Positions 8,246 to 17,078 of a stretch of 64,000 nucleotides of DNA are shown here, in pieces (positions within the stretch are counted from its first letter, which is position 1; every line of letters begins with the position of its first letter). Source of the stretch: Lysinibacillus sphaericus (GTDB lineage: Bacteria > Bacillota > Bacilli > Bacillales_A > Planococcaceae); assembly GCF_006864135.1 (NCBI RefSeq), contig NZ_SADV01000005.1:124001-188000 (forward strand), given 5' to 3'. A model generated the notes under the pieces. That model made no database searches. It was not told the DNA's origin and saw only the letters and a list, made by a program, of their open reading frames with translations. A program made the translations under genes and the position numbers.

Positions 8246-9018
8246 ATGTATTAGTATGGTTAACTGCCATTTTATTCATTTTAATGATCGTTATTGGTGG
8301 AAAAAAAGGTGTACGATCTTTTCTATCTTTATTTTTAAACTTTGGAGTGCTCTTTATAACTATCTTTTTAATGACCAGTCAGAAAAATAGTCCGATTTTA
8401 TTAACGCTCATTGCCTGTACCGTCATTAGCTGGATTAGCTTATTTTTTATTAATGAAATGAGCAGTAAAACGGTAACTGCATTCATTTCTACAATGATTA
8501 CGATTGTAATTTTATTACTATTCATTGTTTTTGTAACGGAGAAATCAATGATTCGTGGATTCGGGGAAGAATCCTCTGAGGAAATTAGCATATTTTCCCT
8601 TTATATTGGCGTCAATTTTGTGCAAATTGGCGCTTCCGTTATTATTATGAGTACGATTGGGGCAATTTTGGATGTTGCTATTTCCATTGCTACTTCCATG
8701 CATGAGATTCTTCATCATAATCCTTTCATTAGCAGAAAAAAATTATTTACATCAGGTTTAAGCATTGGAAGGGACATTTTAGGTACAGATACCAATACTT
8801 TATTTTTCGCTTTCTTTGGCGGTTATTTAAGCTTGCTCATATGGTTTAAAGATTTATCTTATTCAATTGGTGAAATCATTAATTCTAAAGTATTTGTCAC
8901 TGAACTTATTATGATATTCTGCGCAGGCATTGGAATCGCACTCATCATTCCTATAACTTCCTCGGTAAATGCATATTATTTAACAAAAAAACGAGATACA
9001 ACACAAGATGTTTCATAA
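8242..9018 (+). CDS. YibE/F family membrane protein, second subunit
   Basis: 258 residues, almost all membrane-spanning (about seven segments), with no large extracytoplasmic domain. The motif GAILDVAISIATSMHEIL parallels GAVMDVSITMASSMFALF of the upstream protein, and SIGRDILGTDTNTLFFAF parallels its IGKDIMGTITSILFF, so the two are paralogues sharing the YibE/F core. The start ATG overlaps the upstream TGA. A terminator follows at 9024-9070. Function is unknown; the pairing and coupled translation suggest a heteromeric membrane complex. Confidence 0.85.
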   Translation: MNVLVWLTAILFILMIVIGGKKGVRSFLSLFLNFGVLFITIFLMTSQKNSPILLTLIACTVISWISLFFINEMSSKTVTAFISTMITIVILLLFIVFVTEKSMIRGFGEESSEEISIFSLYIGVNFVQIGASVIIMSTIGAILDVAISIATSMHEILHHNPFISRKKLFTSGLSIGRDILGTDTNTLFFAFFGGYLSLLIWFKDLSYSIGEIINSKVFVTELIMIFCAGIGIALIIPITSSVNAYYLTKKRDTTQDVS

Positions 9019-9023
9019 TTGTT

Positions 9024-9070
9024 GTACCTGTCACCCAGCTCAATACCAACGGATGGCAGGTACTTTTTTA
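9024..9070 (+). terminator. Terminator of the YibE/F operon
   Basis: GTACCTG (9024-9030) pairs with CAGGTAC (9057-9063), followed by TTTTTTA. From here to 9305 there is only AT-rich DNA with no recognisable feature. Confidence 0.75.
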
Positions 9071-9324
9071 TCCATTCAACTACATAATAATTTAAAAGAT
9101 GATTTCGTTATTGATTTCAACGCATTTTTCGGTACAATATTTACCAAGGAGATACCTTACTCCCTTTCATCAAAAACCCTTTAGTAAAAAAATTATTCAT
9201 CAAGGGTAATTTACAATACGCTGTTTCATATCCTGTATAATCATGTCATTATTTTTTGAATAGGCAGTAACATTTTCAAGAAAAAAACGTCTTTACAACT
9301 AGATTATAAAGGAGAAAATTTGTA

Positions 9325-9942
9325 ATGAAATATATTATCTTTGATTTTGATGGAACACTGGCAGATTCTACAGCAGTGTTTACATCAGCTTGGAATACGA
9401 TTGCACAAAAATATAAATTTAAAGGAATAGAGTTAAAGGAAATCGAATCATTAAAAAAATTATCTATAGCGGAGCGCAGTAAATTATTCGACTTCCCAAT
9501 GTATAAATTGCCCATGATTTTACCACAGTTTTATCGCTTGTATCGTCAGTCATTAAATGATGTTCATCTTTATGATGGCATTAAAGAAGTCCTTTTGGAA
9601 ATTGATAAAAGAGGTTATAAAATCCTTATTATTTCCTCTAATTCACAAGAGAATATTTTAGAATTTCTAAAAATGAACGGCATTCATTGTGTGTCAAATG
9701 TACTTTGTTCAAACCGTATTTTCGGAAAAGATAAAGTGATAAAAAAATTTTTAAAGGACTCAGGCATTACCCCTTCTGAAGTTTTATACATTGGTGATGA
9801 GCAAAGAGATATTATAGCCTGCAAAAAAGTGGGCGTGCCTATTATTTGGGTTGGTTGGGGATATGACGCTATTGAAGTTGTATGCCAAGAAGATCCTGAG
9901 TACAAAGTAGCTACACCACAAGAGATTTTAAATATCATCTAA
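9325..9942 (+). CDS. HAD-family hydrolase (phosphoglycolate-phosphatase-like)
   Basis: 205 residues with all four HAD motifs: FDFDGTLADS (nucleophile Asp) at the N-terminus, ILIISSNS (motif II), the Lys in FGKDKVIKKFL, and YIGDEQRDIIACKKVGVP (motif IV acids). The helical cap between motifs I and II is that of the C1 type. It should be a soluble Mg-dependent phosphatase; the substrate is not predictable. AAAGGAG lies upstream of the ATG. It stands alone, with its own terminator. Confidence 0.9.
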   Translation: MKYIIFDFDGTLADSTAVFTSAWNTIAQKYKFKGIELKEIESLKKLSIAERSKLFDFPMYKLPMILPQFYRLYRQSLNDVHLYDGIKEVLLEIDKRGYKILIISSNSQENILEFLKMNGIHCVSNVLCSNRIFGKDKVIKKFLKDSGITPSEVLYIGDEQRDIIACKKVGVPIIWVGWGYDAIEVVCQEDPEYKVATPQEILNII

Positions 9943-9948
9943 ACGAAT

Positions 9949-9990
9949 AGGATCATAGCGATTAAAAAATGGCTATGATCCTATTATTAT
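9949..9990 (+). terminator. Terminator of the HAD hydrolase gene
   Basis: AGGATCATAGC (9949-9959) pairs perfectly with GCTATGATCCT (9972-9982), followed by a T-rich stretch. Confidence 0.85.
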
Positions 9991-10070
9991 AGTTAAAAAA
10001 GTTTTTGTGCCGCTGAAATGAAGGTGTCCTAATAAATAAAGTAGTAAGGCTTTTCGGCAAAGCGAGGGGG

Positions 10071-10295
10071 TAATTACCGTTCGGACTGGGCACTTTCCTA
10101 GGGACGTTCGATGAGCCGCTTTACTCGCAATGTTCGCTCTAAGATCCCATGCCAGCAGATGTTTTTTGCGCGAATGCGAAGCGGCAGCGGCACCGAAGTT
10201 GGTCACGAAGGCGTTATCATAGGACGTGATGGTTTTAGCCTTCTTTCCCCTATCGCTAATCCCCAAGGGTCGCCCAGTCTTCACTCCAATCAACC
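10071..10295 (+). repeat. Dispersed repeat family B, copy B1, with nested family A sequence
   Basis: The ends match copy B2 (61177-61303): ACCGTTCGGACTGGGC ... GGACGTTCGATGAGCCGC at the left, and TAATCCCCAAGGGTCGCC then CAGTC at the right. ACTGGGC and GCCCAGT form the terminal stem. Between GAGCCGC and TAATCCCC, where B2 is continuous, B1 has about 137 extra bases (10120-10256). These carry the family A segments CAGATGTTTTTTGCGCGAA and GGTCAC-GAAGGC ... GCCTTC. It fills the gap between the HAD and VanW genes. A short related piece (GTCTGTGCGAAAGCAAAGCG) lies near 10363-10382. Confidence 0.7.
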
Positions 10296-10457
10296 ACTCC
10301 ATTTAAAATGTATTTTCAATCTTTCACTCTAATTAAATGGATAATACGAAACTGCAGCAAGTCTGTGCGAAAGCAAAGCGACAACACTAAATACTTATGC
10401 ATGAAGAAATGTCAGCGATATTTCTTTAATATGCACTAACTTTTCTGCAGTTCCAAC

Positions 10458-10483
10458 TAAAAAAAGACACATTGTAAGTGTCT
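10458..10483 (-). terminator. Terminator of the VanW-domain gene
   Basis: AGACAC (10465-10470) pairs with GTGTCT (10478-10483), and a run of seven T follows on the minus strand. Confidence 0.75.
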
Positions 10484-10493
10484 ATGAAAAATA

Positions 10494-11480
10494 CTATGGC
10501 TTTTTCAAGTTTGCTACATATTTTTTTGCTGTTCTTATCTCAATTGTAAGAGAATTTTTACTATAGCTAGCTTTAATTAAAAATGGTACGTTCGTTGTAT
10601 TTTGAAATCTAAAATCTAAACCACCATAGGAAACTGTAGCGTCTCTTCCTTTTGGAACATACCCGACATCCAAAGAATGGTGGTGACGTTCTACAAATTT
10701 CACCGGTATTTGGTCAACCGCGTTAAATAAGGTTGAGGACGTTTGACAGATGCCTCCCCCAATGCCCATCACAACCTTTTTGTTGATGATCTCTGGTGCA
10801 GGCTGATAACCATTTACTTCATCCCTAGGTCCAACAACTGTATTAAAGGAGAAATAATCTCCACTTCCAACGATAACATTATTAATGGCCTTCGCAGAAA
10901 GTTCAATATTTTTATTTCTTCCTACATCATGAGTATTGAAGTAAGTTGTATAGGATCCAACAGCTACGTCTTCTAAATACGGAATGTCTTCAAAATTATA
11001 GCCGCTTTCTGTAACAGATAGGGGCAACTCCACTTTACCACCAGTTGCTGAGGCTTCTAATATTCTCTCTACTAAGTCACTTTCTTTTAAAACAATTAAA
11101 GGGCTACCTTTAATTACTTTTCCTTGATCATCTAGCTTATCGAGTATCATCCGCTTATCATAGCCGGTTGTTTTTTCATTTCCTCGCGCCAAGTCTTTTG
11201 CTAATTGTTTAATTTGTTCTGTATACGATTGTCGATCTCGGTCGTAGTCCATTTCTTTCGGTGCAATTGTTTGGATGATGGCTTTTGTTGCAGGATCTTC
11301 GATTTCAACCACGGCTGGTTCTGCTTGTTGTAAGGTAACAGGCTTTTTTACATCATCCGCTTTTTGCTCTGACGCTTGAATTTGGTGTTCTTGTTTTTTC
11401 TCATCCGCAATTTTCCCCTGACAGCCAATTAGCCCAACTGTACAAATAATACATAATGTGGTTATCCACTTCTTTTTCAA
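10494..11480 (-). CDS. VanW-domain lipoprotein
   Basis: The N-terminus MKKKWITTLCIICTVGLIGCQG is a lipoprotein signal with lipobox LIGC, so the protein should be anchored outside the membrane. A low-complexity linker follows, then a domain of unknown function (about residues 70-165). The VanW domain comes last: YFSFNTVVGPRDEVNGYQ, GIGGGICQTSSTLFNA, ERHHHSLDVGYVPKGRDATV and FRFQNTTNVPFLI. VanW proteins are named from vancomycin-resistance clusters, but their biochemical role is unknown. The TTG at 11480 is chosen because AGGTG lies six bases upstream; the frame is open to a GTG at 11489. Length is 328 residues. A monocistronic gene by its neighbours. Confidence 0.88.
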   Translation of the reverse strand: MKKKWITTLCIICTVGLIGCQGKIADEKKQEHQIQASEQKADDVKKPVTLQQAEPAVVEIEDPATKAIIQTIAPKEMDYDRDRQSYTEQIKQLAKDLARGNEKTTGYDKRMILDKLDDQGKVIKGSPLIVLKESDLVERILEASATGGKVELPLSVTESGYNFEDIPYLEDVAVGSYTTYFNTHDVGRNKNIELSAKAINNVIVGSGDYFSFNTVVGPRDEVNGYQPAPEIINKKVVMGIGGGICQTSSTLFNAVDQIPVKFVERHHHSLDVGYVPKGRDATVSYGGLDFRFQNTTNVPFLIKASYSKNSLTIEIRTAKKYVANLKKP

Positions 11481-11574
11481 ATAAAACACCTACCCTATCG
11501 ATATACTACAGAGACATCTTATTCGTGTATTGCTGATAGTGTGTTTCATTTCATCTTTTTTATTTGTTTATAAA

Positions 11575-11606
11575 ATGAAAACACTCTACAAAGTTGAATT
11601 GTAGAG
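11575..11606 (-). terminator. Terminator of the terpene-cyclase-like gene
   Basis: CTCTACAA (11584-11591) pairs perfectly with TTGTAGAG (11599-11606). A T-rich tail follows on the minus strand, and a T run (TTTTTTA) also on the plus strand. Confidence 0.75.
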
Positions 11607-11643
11607 CGCTATTTTTTATAGGTGATGCCACGGAATCATTTTT

Positions 11644-12267
11644 TTATTTAGCATATTTCACTTTAAACCTAAAGATCAATACTATATAAATCCAATCATA
11701 AATAAAGATTGCAAGCGAAATAATTGTAATCAAAGGTGTTCTAAAATACAAATAAAAACAAACTGCCGCAAACACAGTACCGATCATTTTACAAACAGCT
11801 ATGCCCATCGATTGTCCACTTAAGTTCCCTCTTTGTATGAATAAAGCGATAAAAAGCCCTGACATCATCAGATTTTGGAAAAATGCTGCATATATGCCTG
11901 CCATATCTTTGAATTCATGCATCATCGCTAATATCGTGATAAAGCTTACTACGAGTGTTATAAAAAAAGATGAATAAAATACCTTTCTCGGAATAATTTT
12001 TTTATACTCCTTATAACCATAAAGTAAAAATTGCGTCATAATGAAAATATCCAAAAGAAACCACAGAAAAGTAAGGATCCTTTGCAAGTCATTTAGTGGA
12101 TACATAAATGAAAAAATAAATTCCCATGAAATATTGGCACAAATTGCGGCCATGGGCATCCCATATCTTTTATCCTGTATACCTTGTTTGATGATTAATA
12201 TATATGTAATAATCCAAAATAGCCACATGCCTAATTGGAAGATCAGTATGAATTTTTCTTGCGTCAT
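11644..12267 (-). CDS. Seven-helix membrane protein, putative transmembrane terpene cyclase (Pyr4-type)
   Basis: 207 residues with about seven hydrophobic segments and almost no soluble domain. The stretch ANISWEFIFSFMYP places a Trp-Glu pair in the second helix, and an Asp sits in the last helix (IYDWIYIVLIF). In fungal Pyr4-type meroterpenoid cyclases an acidic pair at similar places is catalytic; bacterial relatives are known but few are characterised. This is a resemblance of layout and short motifs, not a proven assignment. The ATG at 12267 has AAGGAAGGAG nine bases upstream; the frame extends to 12297. No prenyltransferase or other terpene gene is adjacent. If not a cyclase, it is an uncharacterised integral membrane protein. 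Confidence 0.55.
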   Translation of the reverse strand: MTQEKFILIFQLGMWLFWIITYILIIKQGIQDKRYGMPMAAICANISWEFIFSFMYPLNDLQRILTFLWFLLDIFIMTQFLLYGYKEYKKIIPRKVFYSSFFITLVVSFITILAMMHEFKDMAGIYAAFFQNLMMSGLFIALFIQRGNLSGQSMGIAVCKMIGTVFAAVCFYLYFRTPLITIISLAIFIYDWIYIVLIFRFKVKYAK

Positions 12268-12433
12268 ATCTACAAACTCCTTCCTTCTAATTATCATTCT
12301 TCGATACTATATGTGAAGAAATCTATTGTTTATGTCATAGGAATTGTAGAAAATACTTAAGGCTTAAATAATCTTAAGAGTAAGCGCCTATACATTCATT
12401 AACCAATCATATATAGTAAGACGAGGTGATAAT

Positions 12434-13198
12434 ATGAAAACTAAAATTTATTATGATAACGACCAATTTATTGCAGGCACTACCTTAAAGGATGACATCG
12501 AGCTGGAACATAACAATATGGCGCTCCATACATGTGTGAATGAAGCAGATGTGCTAGAAAATCGAAAACAATTAGCAGCTACTTTAGATTGTGACTTAAA
12601 TAATTTTATTTGCACGCAACAAACACATAGTGCTAATTTCCATAAAGTGACGATTTCTGATAAAGGACGAGGCGCAGGGCAAATGGACACTGCCATTAGT
12701 AATACCGATGCACTTTATACATTAGAGCCGAATTTACTTTTATGTAGTTTTACAGCGGATTGCGTACCTGTTATTTTTTATAATAAAGTTAATGGCCTTA
12801 TTGGCGTAGTGCATTCAGGCTGGCAAGGCACCGTCAAGGAAGTCACATCAAAGCTTTTCCAACATTTGATAGAGCATGAGCAATGTCATCCACAACATTT
12901 TCACGTACAGATCGGTATGGCACTTAGTCAGCAGAAATTTGAAGTGGATGCAGATGTTTATGAAAAATTCCACAACCTACGCTATGCTGATGACTTTATG
13001 TACTACAATGCACAAACAAATAAATATCATATCGATAATCAGCAAACTGTCAAAAAACAATGTGAGCTTGCAGGTATTCCTACTGAGCAGATTTTGATTG
13101 ATACAACATGCACATTCCTTAGCCCAGATGGTTTTTCCTACCGTCAAGATAAACAGACTGGCAGACATTTAAGCTTCATTATGCGTAAAGAGCAATAG
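12434..13198 (+). CDS. YlmD/YfiH-type multicopper polyphenol oxidoreductase or purine nucleoside phosphorylase
   Basis: 254 residues. The metal-site signature is visible: CTQQTHSAN (His), FTADCVPVIFYN (Cys) and IGVVHSGWQGTVKEV (His). The C-terminal DTTCTFLSPDGFSYRQD and GRHLSFIM are also typical. The family (YfiH, YlmD, LACC1) was first described as laccase-like; later work showed purine nucleoside phosphorylase and adenosine deaminase activity. It is cytosolic. In Bacillus the gene lies near ftsZ; here it is alone, between a putative cyclase and an amino-acid permease. GAGGTG lies upstream of the ATG. Confidence 0.9.
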   Translation: MKTKIYYDNDQFIAGTTLKDDIELEHNNMALHTCVNEADVLENRKQLAATLDCDLNNFICTQQTHSANFHKVTISDKGRGAGQMDTAISNTDALYTLEPNLLLCSFTADCVPVIFYNKVNGLIGVVHSGWQGTVKEVTSKLFQHLIEHEQCHPQHFHVQIGMALSQQKFEVDADVYEKFHNLRYADDFMYYNAQTNKYHIDNQQTVKKQCELAGIPTEQILIDTTCTFLSPDGFSYRQDKQTGRHLSFIMRKEQ

Positions 13199-13200
13199 TT

Positions 13201-13243
13201 AAAAGGGACACTCCAATTATTTATTAATGGATTGTCCCTTTTG
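13201..13243 (+). terminator. Terminator of the YlmD-type gene
   Basis: AAAAGGGAC (13201-13209) pairs with GTCCCTTTT (13234-13242), immediately after the stop codon. Confidence 0.75.
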
Positions 13244-13331
13244 CAGTAGTGAAAAACAAAATGCTCAAGAAAAGTCGTTTCATTTTATCACTGAAAATTA
13301 GAGTGATATGCAAAGCGAAGCGGCAGCACAA

Positions 13332-13370
13332 AAGCAAAAAGGATGTATCTCATAGTAGAAATACACCCTT
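13332..13370 (-). terminator. Terminator of the amino-acid permease gene
   Basis: AAGGATGTAT (13339-13348) pairs with ATACACCCTT (13361-13370), allowing one mismatch. A T tract follows on the minus strand. Just beside it (13290-13330) is a short GCAAAGCGAAGCGGCAGCA piece like parts of repeat family A. Confidence 0.7.
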
Positions 13371-13382
13371 TTAACATTTCAT

Positions 13383-14747
13383 TTATTTATTAACTGGACG
13401 TTCTTTGCCAATTCTAAAAACATAATAGCTAATGATAACAAGAGCTAAAAAAATAATTCCTACGATAAGAGAAACTCTAGTATCCTCATTAAACCACATA
13501 CCGATTAGCACCATTACTAAAAACGCAATCGTTATATAGTTTGTAAATGGTGCAAATGGCGTTTTGAATGGGTGCTTTGACAGTTGTTCACCTTTTATTT
13601 TTCTAAATCGTATTTGACTTATTAAAATAACAAACCAAGGAATCATCCCCGGTAATACACTTGCACTGTATACATATACAAATAAGTTCTTTGGCGCTAT
13701 ATAGCTCAGAATAACACCGATGACCAAACCAACTAGCACGCCTACTGTGCCGAAAATAGGAACACCATTACTAGAAAGCTTCGCAAAAAATTTAGGTGCC
13801 TGTCCATTCATAGCAAGCGTATACAACATACGTCCCGCACTATAAATGCCACTATTACAGCCTGACATTGCCGCTGTAATGACAACAAAATTAATAATTC
13901 CTGCCGCAGCGGTAATTCCAACCTTTGCAAATGTTGCAACAAACGGGCTACCAATCGTACCTAATTCATCCCACGGATAAACTGTTACAATGACAAAGAT
14001 TGCACCGATATAAAATATTAAGATACGCCAAATAATACTTTGAATTGCATTCGTAATCGTTTTTTGAGGATTTTTCGCTTCTCCTGCTGTAATCCCAATG
14101 AGCTCCACGCCCTGATAAGCTGCAACTACTAATGATAACGCAAAGAAGAAGCCTGTCCAGCCGCCTGTAAAGAAACCTCCGTGATTCCAAAGGTTCGATA
14201 ATCCAAGTGCCACACCGTCGTTACCAATCCCAAAGAAAATAAGACCAAAGCCTGCAACAATCATTAAAACAATCGTCACAATTTTAATCATGGCAAACCA
14301 AAACTCAAATTCTCCAAATGTTTTAACAGAAATAAAGTTGGCTACACCTAAAATCACCATTGCAATTAAACCTGGAATCCATGCTGGTAAATCAGGATAC
14401 CAATATTGCATATACGTTCCTACTGCTATAATCTCTGACATCCCAACAATAACCCACTGAAACCAGTTACTCCACGCCGTTAAATAACCGGCTAATGGGT
14501 GTATATATTTATAGCCAAACGTTGCAAAGGAACCAGTACTTGGCTCCATATAAAGCATTTCTCCCATTGCTCTCATAATGAAAAAAATAAAAATACCCGC
14601 TATACCATATGCAAGGAGCACAGAAGGCCCTGTCCATTGAATGGCGTTAGCAGACCCCATAAACAAGCCCACGCCAATAGTTCCTCCAAGAGCAATCATT
14701 TGGATATGACGTGCATCTAATCCCCTTTTTAATTCTTTATTTGCCAC
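13383..14747 (-). CDS. APC-superfamily amino-acid permease
   Basis: A 12-helix proton- or cation-coupled amino-acid importer of the AAT family. The N-terminus [28 protein letters not shown] is the family signature, followed by [24 protein letters not shown]. The [15 protein letters not shown] segment in the middle is also conserved in GABA, proline and aromatic amino-acid permeases; the substrate cannot be told from sequence alone. The GTG at 14747 is used because an AGAGGCG site lies upstream and it gives 454 residues; the frame extends to 14822. Monocistronic by context. Confidence 0.88.
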   Translation of the reverse strand: MANKELKRGLDARHIQMIALGGTIGVGLFMGSANAIQWTGPSVLLAYGIAGIFIFFIMRAMGEMLYMEPSTGSFATFGYKYIHPLAGYLTAWSNWFQWVIVGMSEIIAVGTYMQYWYPDLPAWIPGLIAMVILGVANFISVKTFGEFEFWFAMIKIVTIVLMIVAGFGLIFFGIGNDGVALGLSNLWNHGGFFTGGWTGFFFALSLVVAAYQGVELIGITAGEAKNPQKTITNAIQSIIWRILIFYIGAIFVIVTVYPWDELGTIGSPFVATFAKVGITAAAGIINFVVITAAMSGCNSGIYSAGRMLYTLAMNGQAPKFFAKLSSNGVPIFGTVGVLVGLVIGVILSYIAPKNLFVYVYSASVLPGMIPWFVILISQIRFRKIKGEQLSKHPFKTPFAPFTNYITIAFLVMVLIGMWFNEDTRVSLIVGIIFLALVIISYYVFRIGKERPVNK

Positions 14748-14882
14748 TAAATTACGCCTCTTTCTAAAGTTCTTTCTACGATGAATTATCTTATAATAAT
14801 AATCAATTCTATTGAAAAACACAATTGTATTTTTAGGAAAAACATGATTATAGCAATATTAAAACAAGGATTCTAAGCATTT

Positions 14883-15136
14883 TGGCGTTCTATCCATCAC
14901 TTTGACGGTTCTTTCGGATGACTTAGGCTGTTCTTTCCTTCGCTTCGGCGGTTCTTTCCGTCGCTTTGACTGTTCTATCCACGACTTCGGCTGTTCTTTC
15001 CACGATTTTGGCGGTTCTATCCACGACTTCGGCTGTTCTATCCACGATTTTGACGGTTCTATCCACGACTTGGACGGTTCTATCCACGATTTTGGCGGTT
15101 CTATCCACGATTTTGGCGGTTCTATCCACCACTTTG
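14883..15136. repeat. Tandem repeat, 12 units of 21 bp
   Basis: The plus-strand unit is close to GGTTCTATCCACGATTTTGG plus C. I count twelve consecutive units without spacers, most divergent at the left (14883-14965) and most uniform at 15060-15125. The period is a multiple of three, so frames stay open on both strands. The minus strand reads a heptapeptide VDRTAKI repeated (14923-15150, TTG start, no good ribosome site), and the plus strand reads GSIHDFG repeated. Differences between units in the minus frame are conservative (K/E/Q, I/V, A/V). It lies between the permease and the pyrimidine operon terminator. It may be a non-coding array or a small repeat protein gene; I cannot decide. Confidence 0.75.
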
Positions 15137-15203
15137 AGAAACATTTTCAACTTGTTTTAGCCATAAACCAACCAACTTTGAGTAAAAACATATTTTATTA
15201 CGT

Positions 15204-15252
15204 AAAAAACTCTATTCCATCATGAAAGGCGTGAATGGAATAGAGTTTTTTT
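15204..15252. terminator. Strong bidirectional terminator after the pyrimidine operon
   Basis: CTCTATTCCAT pairs perfectly with ATGGAATAGAG, flanked by A and T runs on both sides. It ends the minus-strand operon that finishes at 15255. Confidence 0.88.
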
Positions 15253-15254
15253 TG

Positions 15255-15464
15255 TTATTGCAATAACGTCTGTTCTTGGAGCTTTGCTGAGAAGTATTTA
15301 CGTGCATCTGCTGTTAGAATTTGCATCAGAATAACTTCTTCTTGACGGGCAAATTCTACAAACATTCCACTTAGATTTTCATAAACATATTTGATTTTAA
15401 AGCCACTATCTAAATACTGATCTACTTTTTTTATTTCTTCTGTGCTTTGTTGATGTTCTGACAT
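15255..15464 (-). CDS. Small protein of unknown function, last gene of the pyrimidine operon
   Basis: 69 residues, soluble, with mixed charge and no recognisable domain: it begins MSEHQQSTEEIKKVDQYLD and has a hydrophobic-polar alternation around ENLSGMFVEFARQEEVILM. A very good AGGTGAGGTG site lies upstream of the ATG, and it sits 42 bases after the permease gene and just before the operon terminator, so it is likely translated with the operon. I do not recognise the family. A role as an accessory or regulatory peptide of the permease or enzymes is only a guess from position. Confidence 0.7.
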   Translation of the reverse strand: MSEHQQSTEEIKKVDQYLDSGFKIKYVYENLSGMFVEFARQEEVILMQILTADARKYFSAKLQEQTLLQ

Positions 15465-15506
15465 GCAATCACCTCACCTTTTGTGAATATCTTTGGTGGT
15501 TAATTT

Positions 15507-17027
15507 TTATTCAGCACCTTTGATTTCTAACAGCGGATCTGGTTGTTCAACGACATCATTCTCATCTGGAACAACAGTTGGAGCAGGCGTTTGCTGCTGT
15601 CCAAATAGTTCATCCAAATTGTGACCGACTGTAATCCCTAAATATTTTGCATCACTTGGATCTTCTAGCTCAGCTTGAGGGTATTTTTTGAACCACCAAT
15701 ACTTCGCTAATACATAATATACAAGTGCCCCTACAAAGAACCCTACTAATGAAGAATAAGTGGAGAATATATTTGCCACTGCACCACCGATAATCCAAGC
15801 GATTAAACCAGCTAAGTTAAAGCCCCTCAAATATTTAAACTGACCCTCTAAGTCATAAAGTGCTTTTACATGCACACGACGTTTACGGATTAAATAATAA
15901 TCGGCAAATAAAATACCAACGATCGCTGTTAAAATTCCCCCGATAATTAAAAGTGCATGGACTAACACATCAAATAAACTCCATGGTTGTGCTAGAATAC
16001 CAATGATTCCTGCAATAACAACCCCAACCCAAAACGGCACTTTTGGCCCACCGATATTCGAGAAAATTGTTGCAGCCGGGATAACATTTGCAGAGGTGTT
16101 AGTCGACCATTGTGCTAATACAATCATTAACAATAAAATTCCTAAAATAAAGCCACTTGCACTTTGCTGTAGTGCATTGATCGGATCAGCAGAGGCAACA
16201 GCCATATAGCACACAGCACCAATTGCCACTATGAAAGTATTTGTAATCGGCATGACGATTAATGAGCCGACCAGCTGTGTTTTATTGCGTTTGAACCAGC
16301 TGCGTTCATTTTTTGGTGCTTTAAAGAAGCGTGAAAGTGAAGGCATATCGGCTGCTAGCGTCGACCAAAATCCCATATTCGCCATAATCACTACCATAAA
16401 TGCAGTGAAGGCTGAGAATCCTGTTGTTGGCGCTTCCACCCACGTCCAAATATTTTTCCCTTGAGCTACTGCATTATCTGCCAATGTATAATACATCCAG
16501 CAGGAAATTAAAATGATAACTGGTGCTGCTAAATCTGCAAAGCGTTCAATAGATTTAATTCCTAGTGATGTATTAAATAACTGAAGTGCTGCAAAGACAA
16601 TGAAACAGACAAACCAATTATCAACACTAAAAAGTAAATTTAAAATGCCGTTTATCGCTAATGCTCCAAAATAAGTATTCAGACCGAACCAACTGGCGGC
16701 CGTTACACCCCTTACAAGTGACGGAATATGTGTGCCAAATGTACCGAACGGAGCACGCATATATACTGGGAATGATAAGCCATGTTCAATGCCTATATCT
16801 CCAATTAACGTCATAAATACACCAATTAGACAAGAGCCAATCAACGTTGCTAAAATTACCATTGGCAATGGTAAGCTTATGATTGCCGTTCCACCGATTG
16901 CAAAAGCCGCTAATACAATTGCCATCCCTATCCAAATTACGGCAAAACCAAATGTTCCAATATTTCTTTGTTGATGTGTCACTGGAAGTAAATCTGGGGA
17001 TTTTAAATAATTCCCATCACGTTCCAT
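15507..17027 (-). CDS. NCS1-family nucleobase/hydantoin/allantoin permease
   Basis: A 506-residue, 12-helix membrane transporter. NCS1 members (Mhp1, PucI, PbuX-like) are sodium- or proton-coupled symporters for nucleobases, allantoin or hydantoins. Visible features are NIGTFGFAVIWIGMAIVLAAF in helix 1, SFPVYMRAPFGTFGTHIPSLVRG, ASWFGLNTYFGALAI and ANMGFWSTLAADMPSLSRFFK. The C-terminal tail (about 50 residues) is acidic and hydrophilic. It lies downstream of preA with a 197-base gap containing a perfect hairpin. With hydantoinase and PreTA in the same operon, its substrate is most likely uracil/thymine or a hydantoin; which one is inference. Confidence 0.9.
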   Translation of the reverse strand: MERDGNYLKSPDLLPVTHQQRNIGTFGFAVIWIGMAIVLAAFAIGGTAIISLPLPMVILATLIGSCLIGVFMTLIGDIGIEHGLSFPVYMRAPFGTFGTHIPSLVRGVTAASWFGLNTYFGALAINGILNLLFSVDNWFVCFIVFAALQLFNTSLGIKSIERFADLAAPVIILISCWMYYTLADNAVAQGKNIWTWVEAPTTGFSAFTAFMVVIMANMGFWSTLAADMPSLSRFFKAPKNERSWFKRNKTQLVGSLIVMPITNTFIVAIGAVCYMAVASADPINALQQSASGFILGILLLMIVLAQWSTNTSANVIPAATIFSNIGGPKVPFWVGVVIAGIIGILAQPWSLFDVLVHALLIIGGILTAIVGILFADYYLIRKRRVHVKALYDLEGQFKYLRGFNLAGLIAWIIGGAVANIFSTYSSLVGFFVGALVYYVLAKYWWFKKYPQAELEDPSDAKYLGITVGHNLDELFGQQQTPAPTVVPDENDVVEQPDPLLEIKGAE

Positions 17028-17078
17028 ATAATCTCTCCTTTTTTATCAAATTTCCGTGACAACTTACATGAGGTTATT

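Noticed and set aside
10111-10332. Open frames within the B1 repeat
   Set aside because: Both strands are open only because the repeat is GC-rich; there is no ribosome site or domain, and B2 does not keep the frame.
14883-15136. A possible CRISPR array
   Set aside because: Units are 21 bases and directly joined, with no unique spacers between them and no cas genes.
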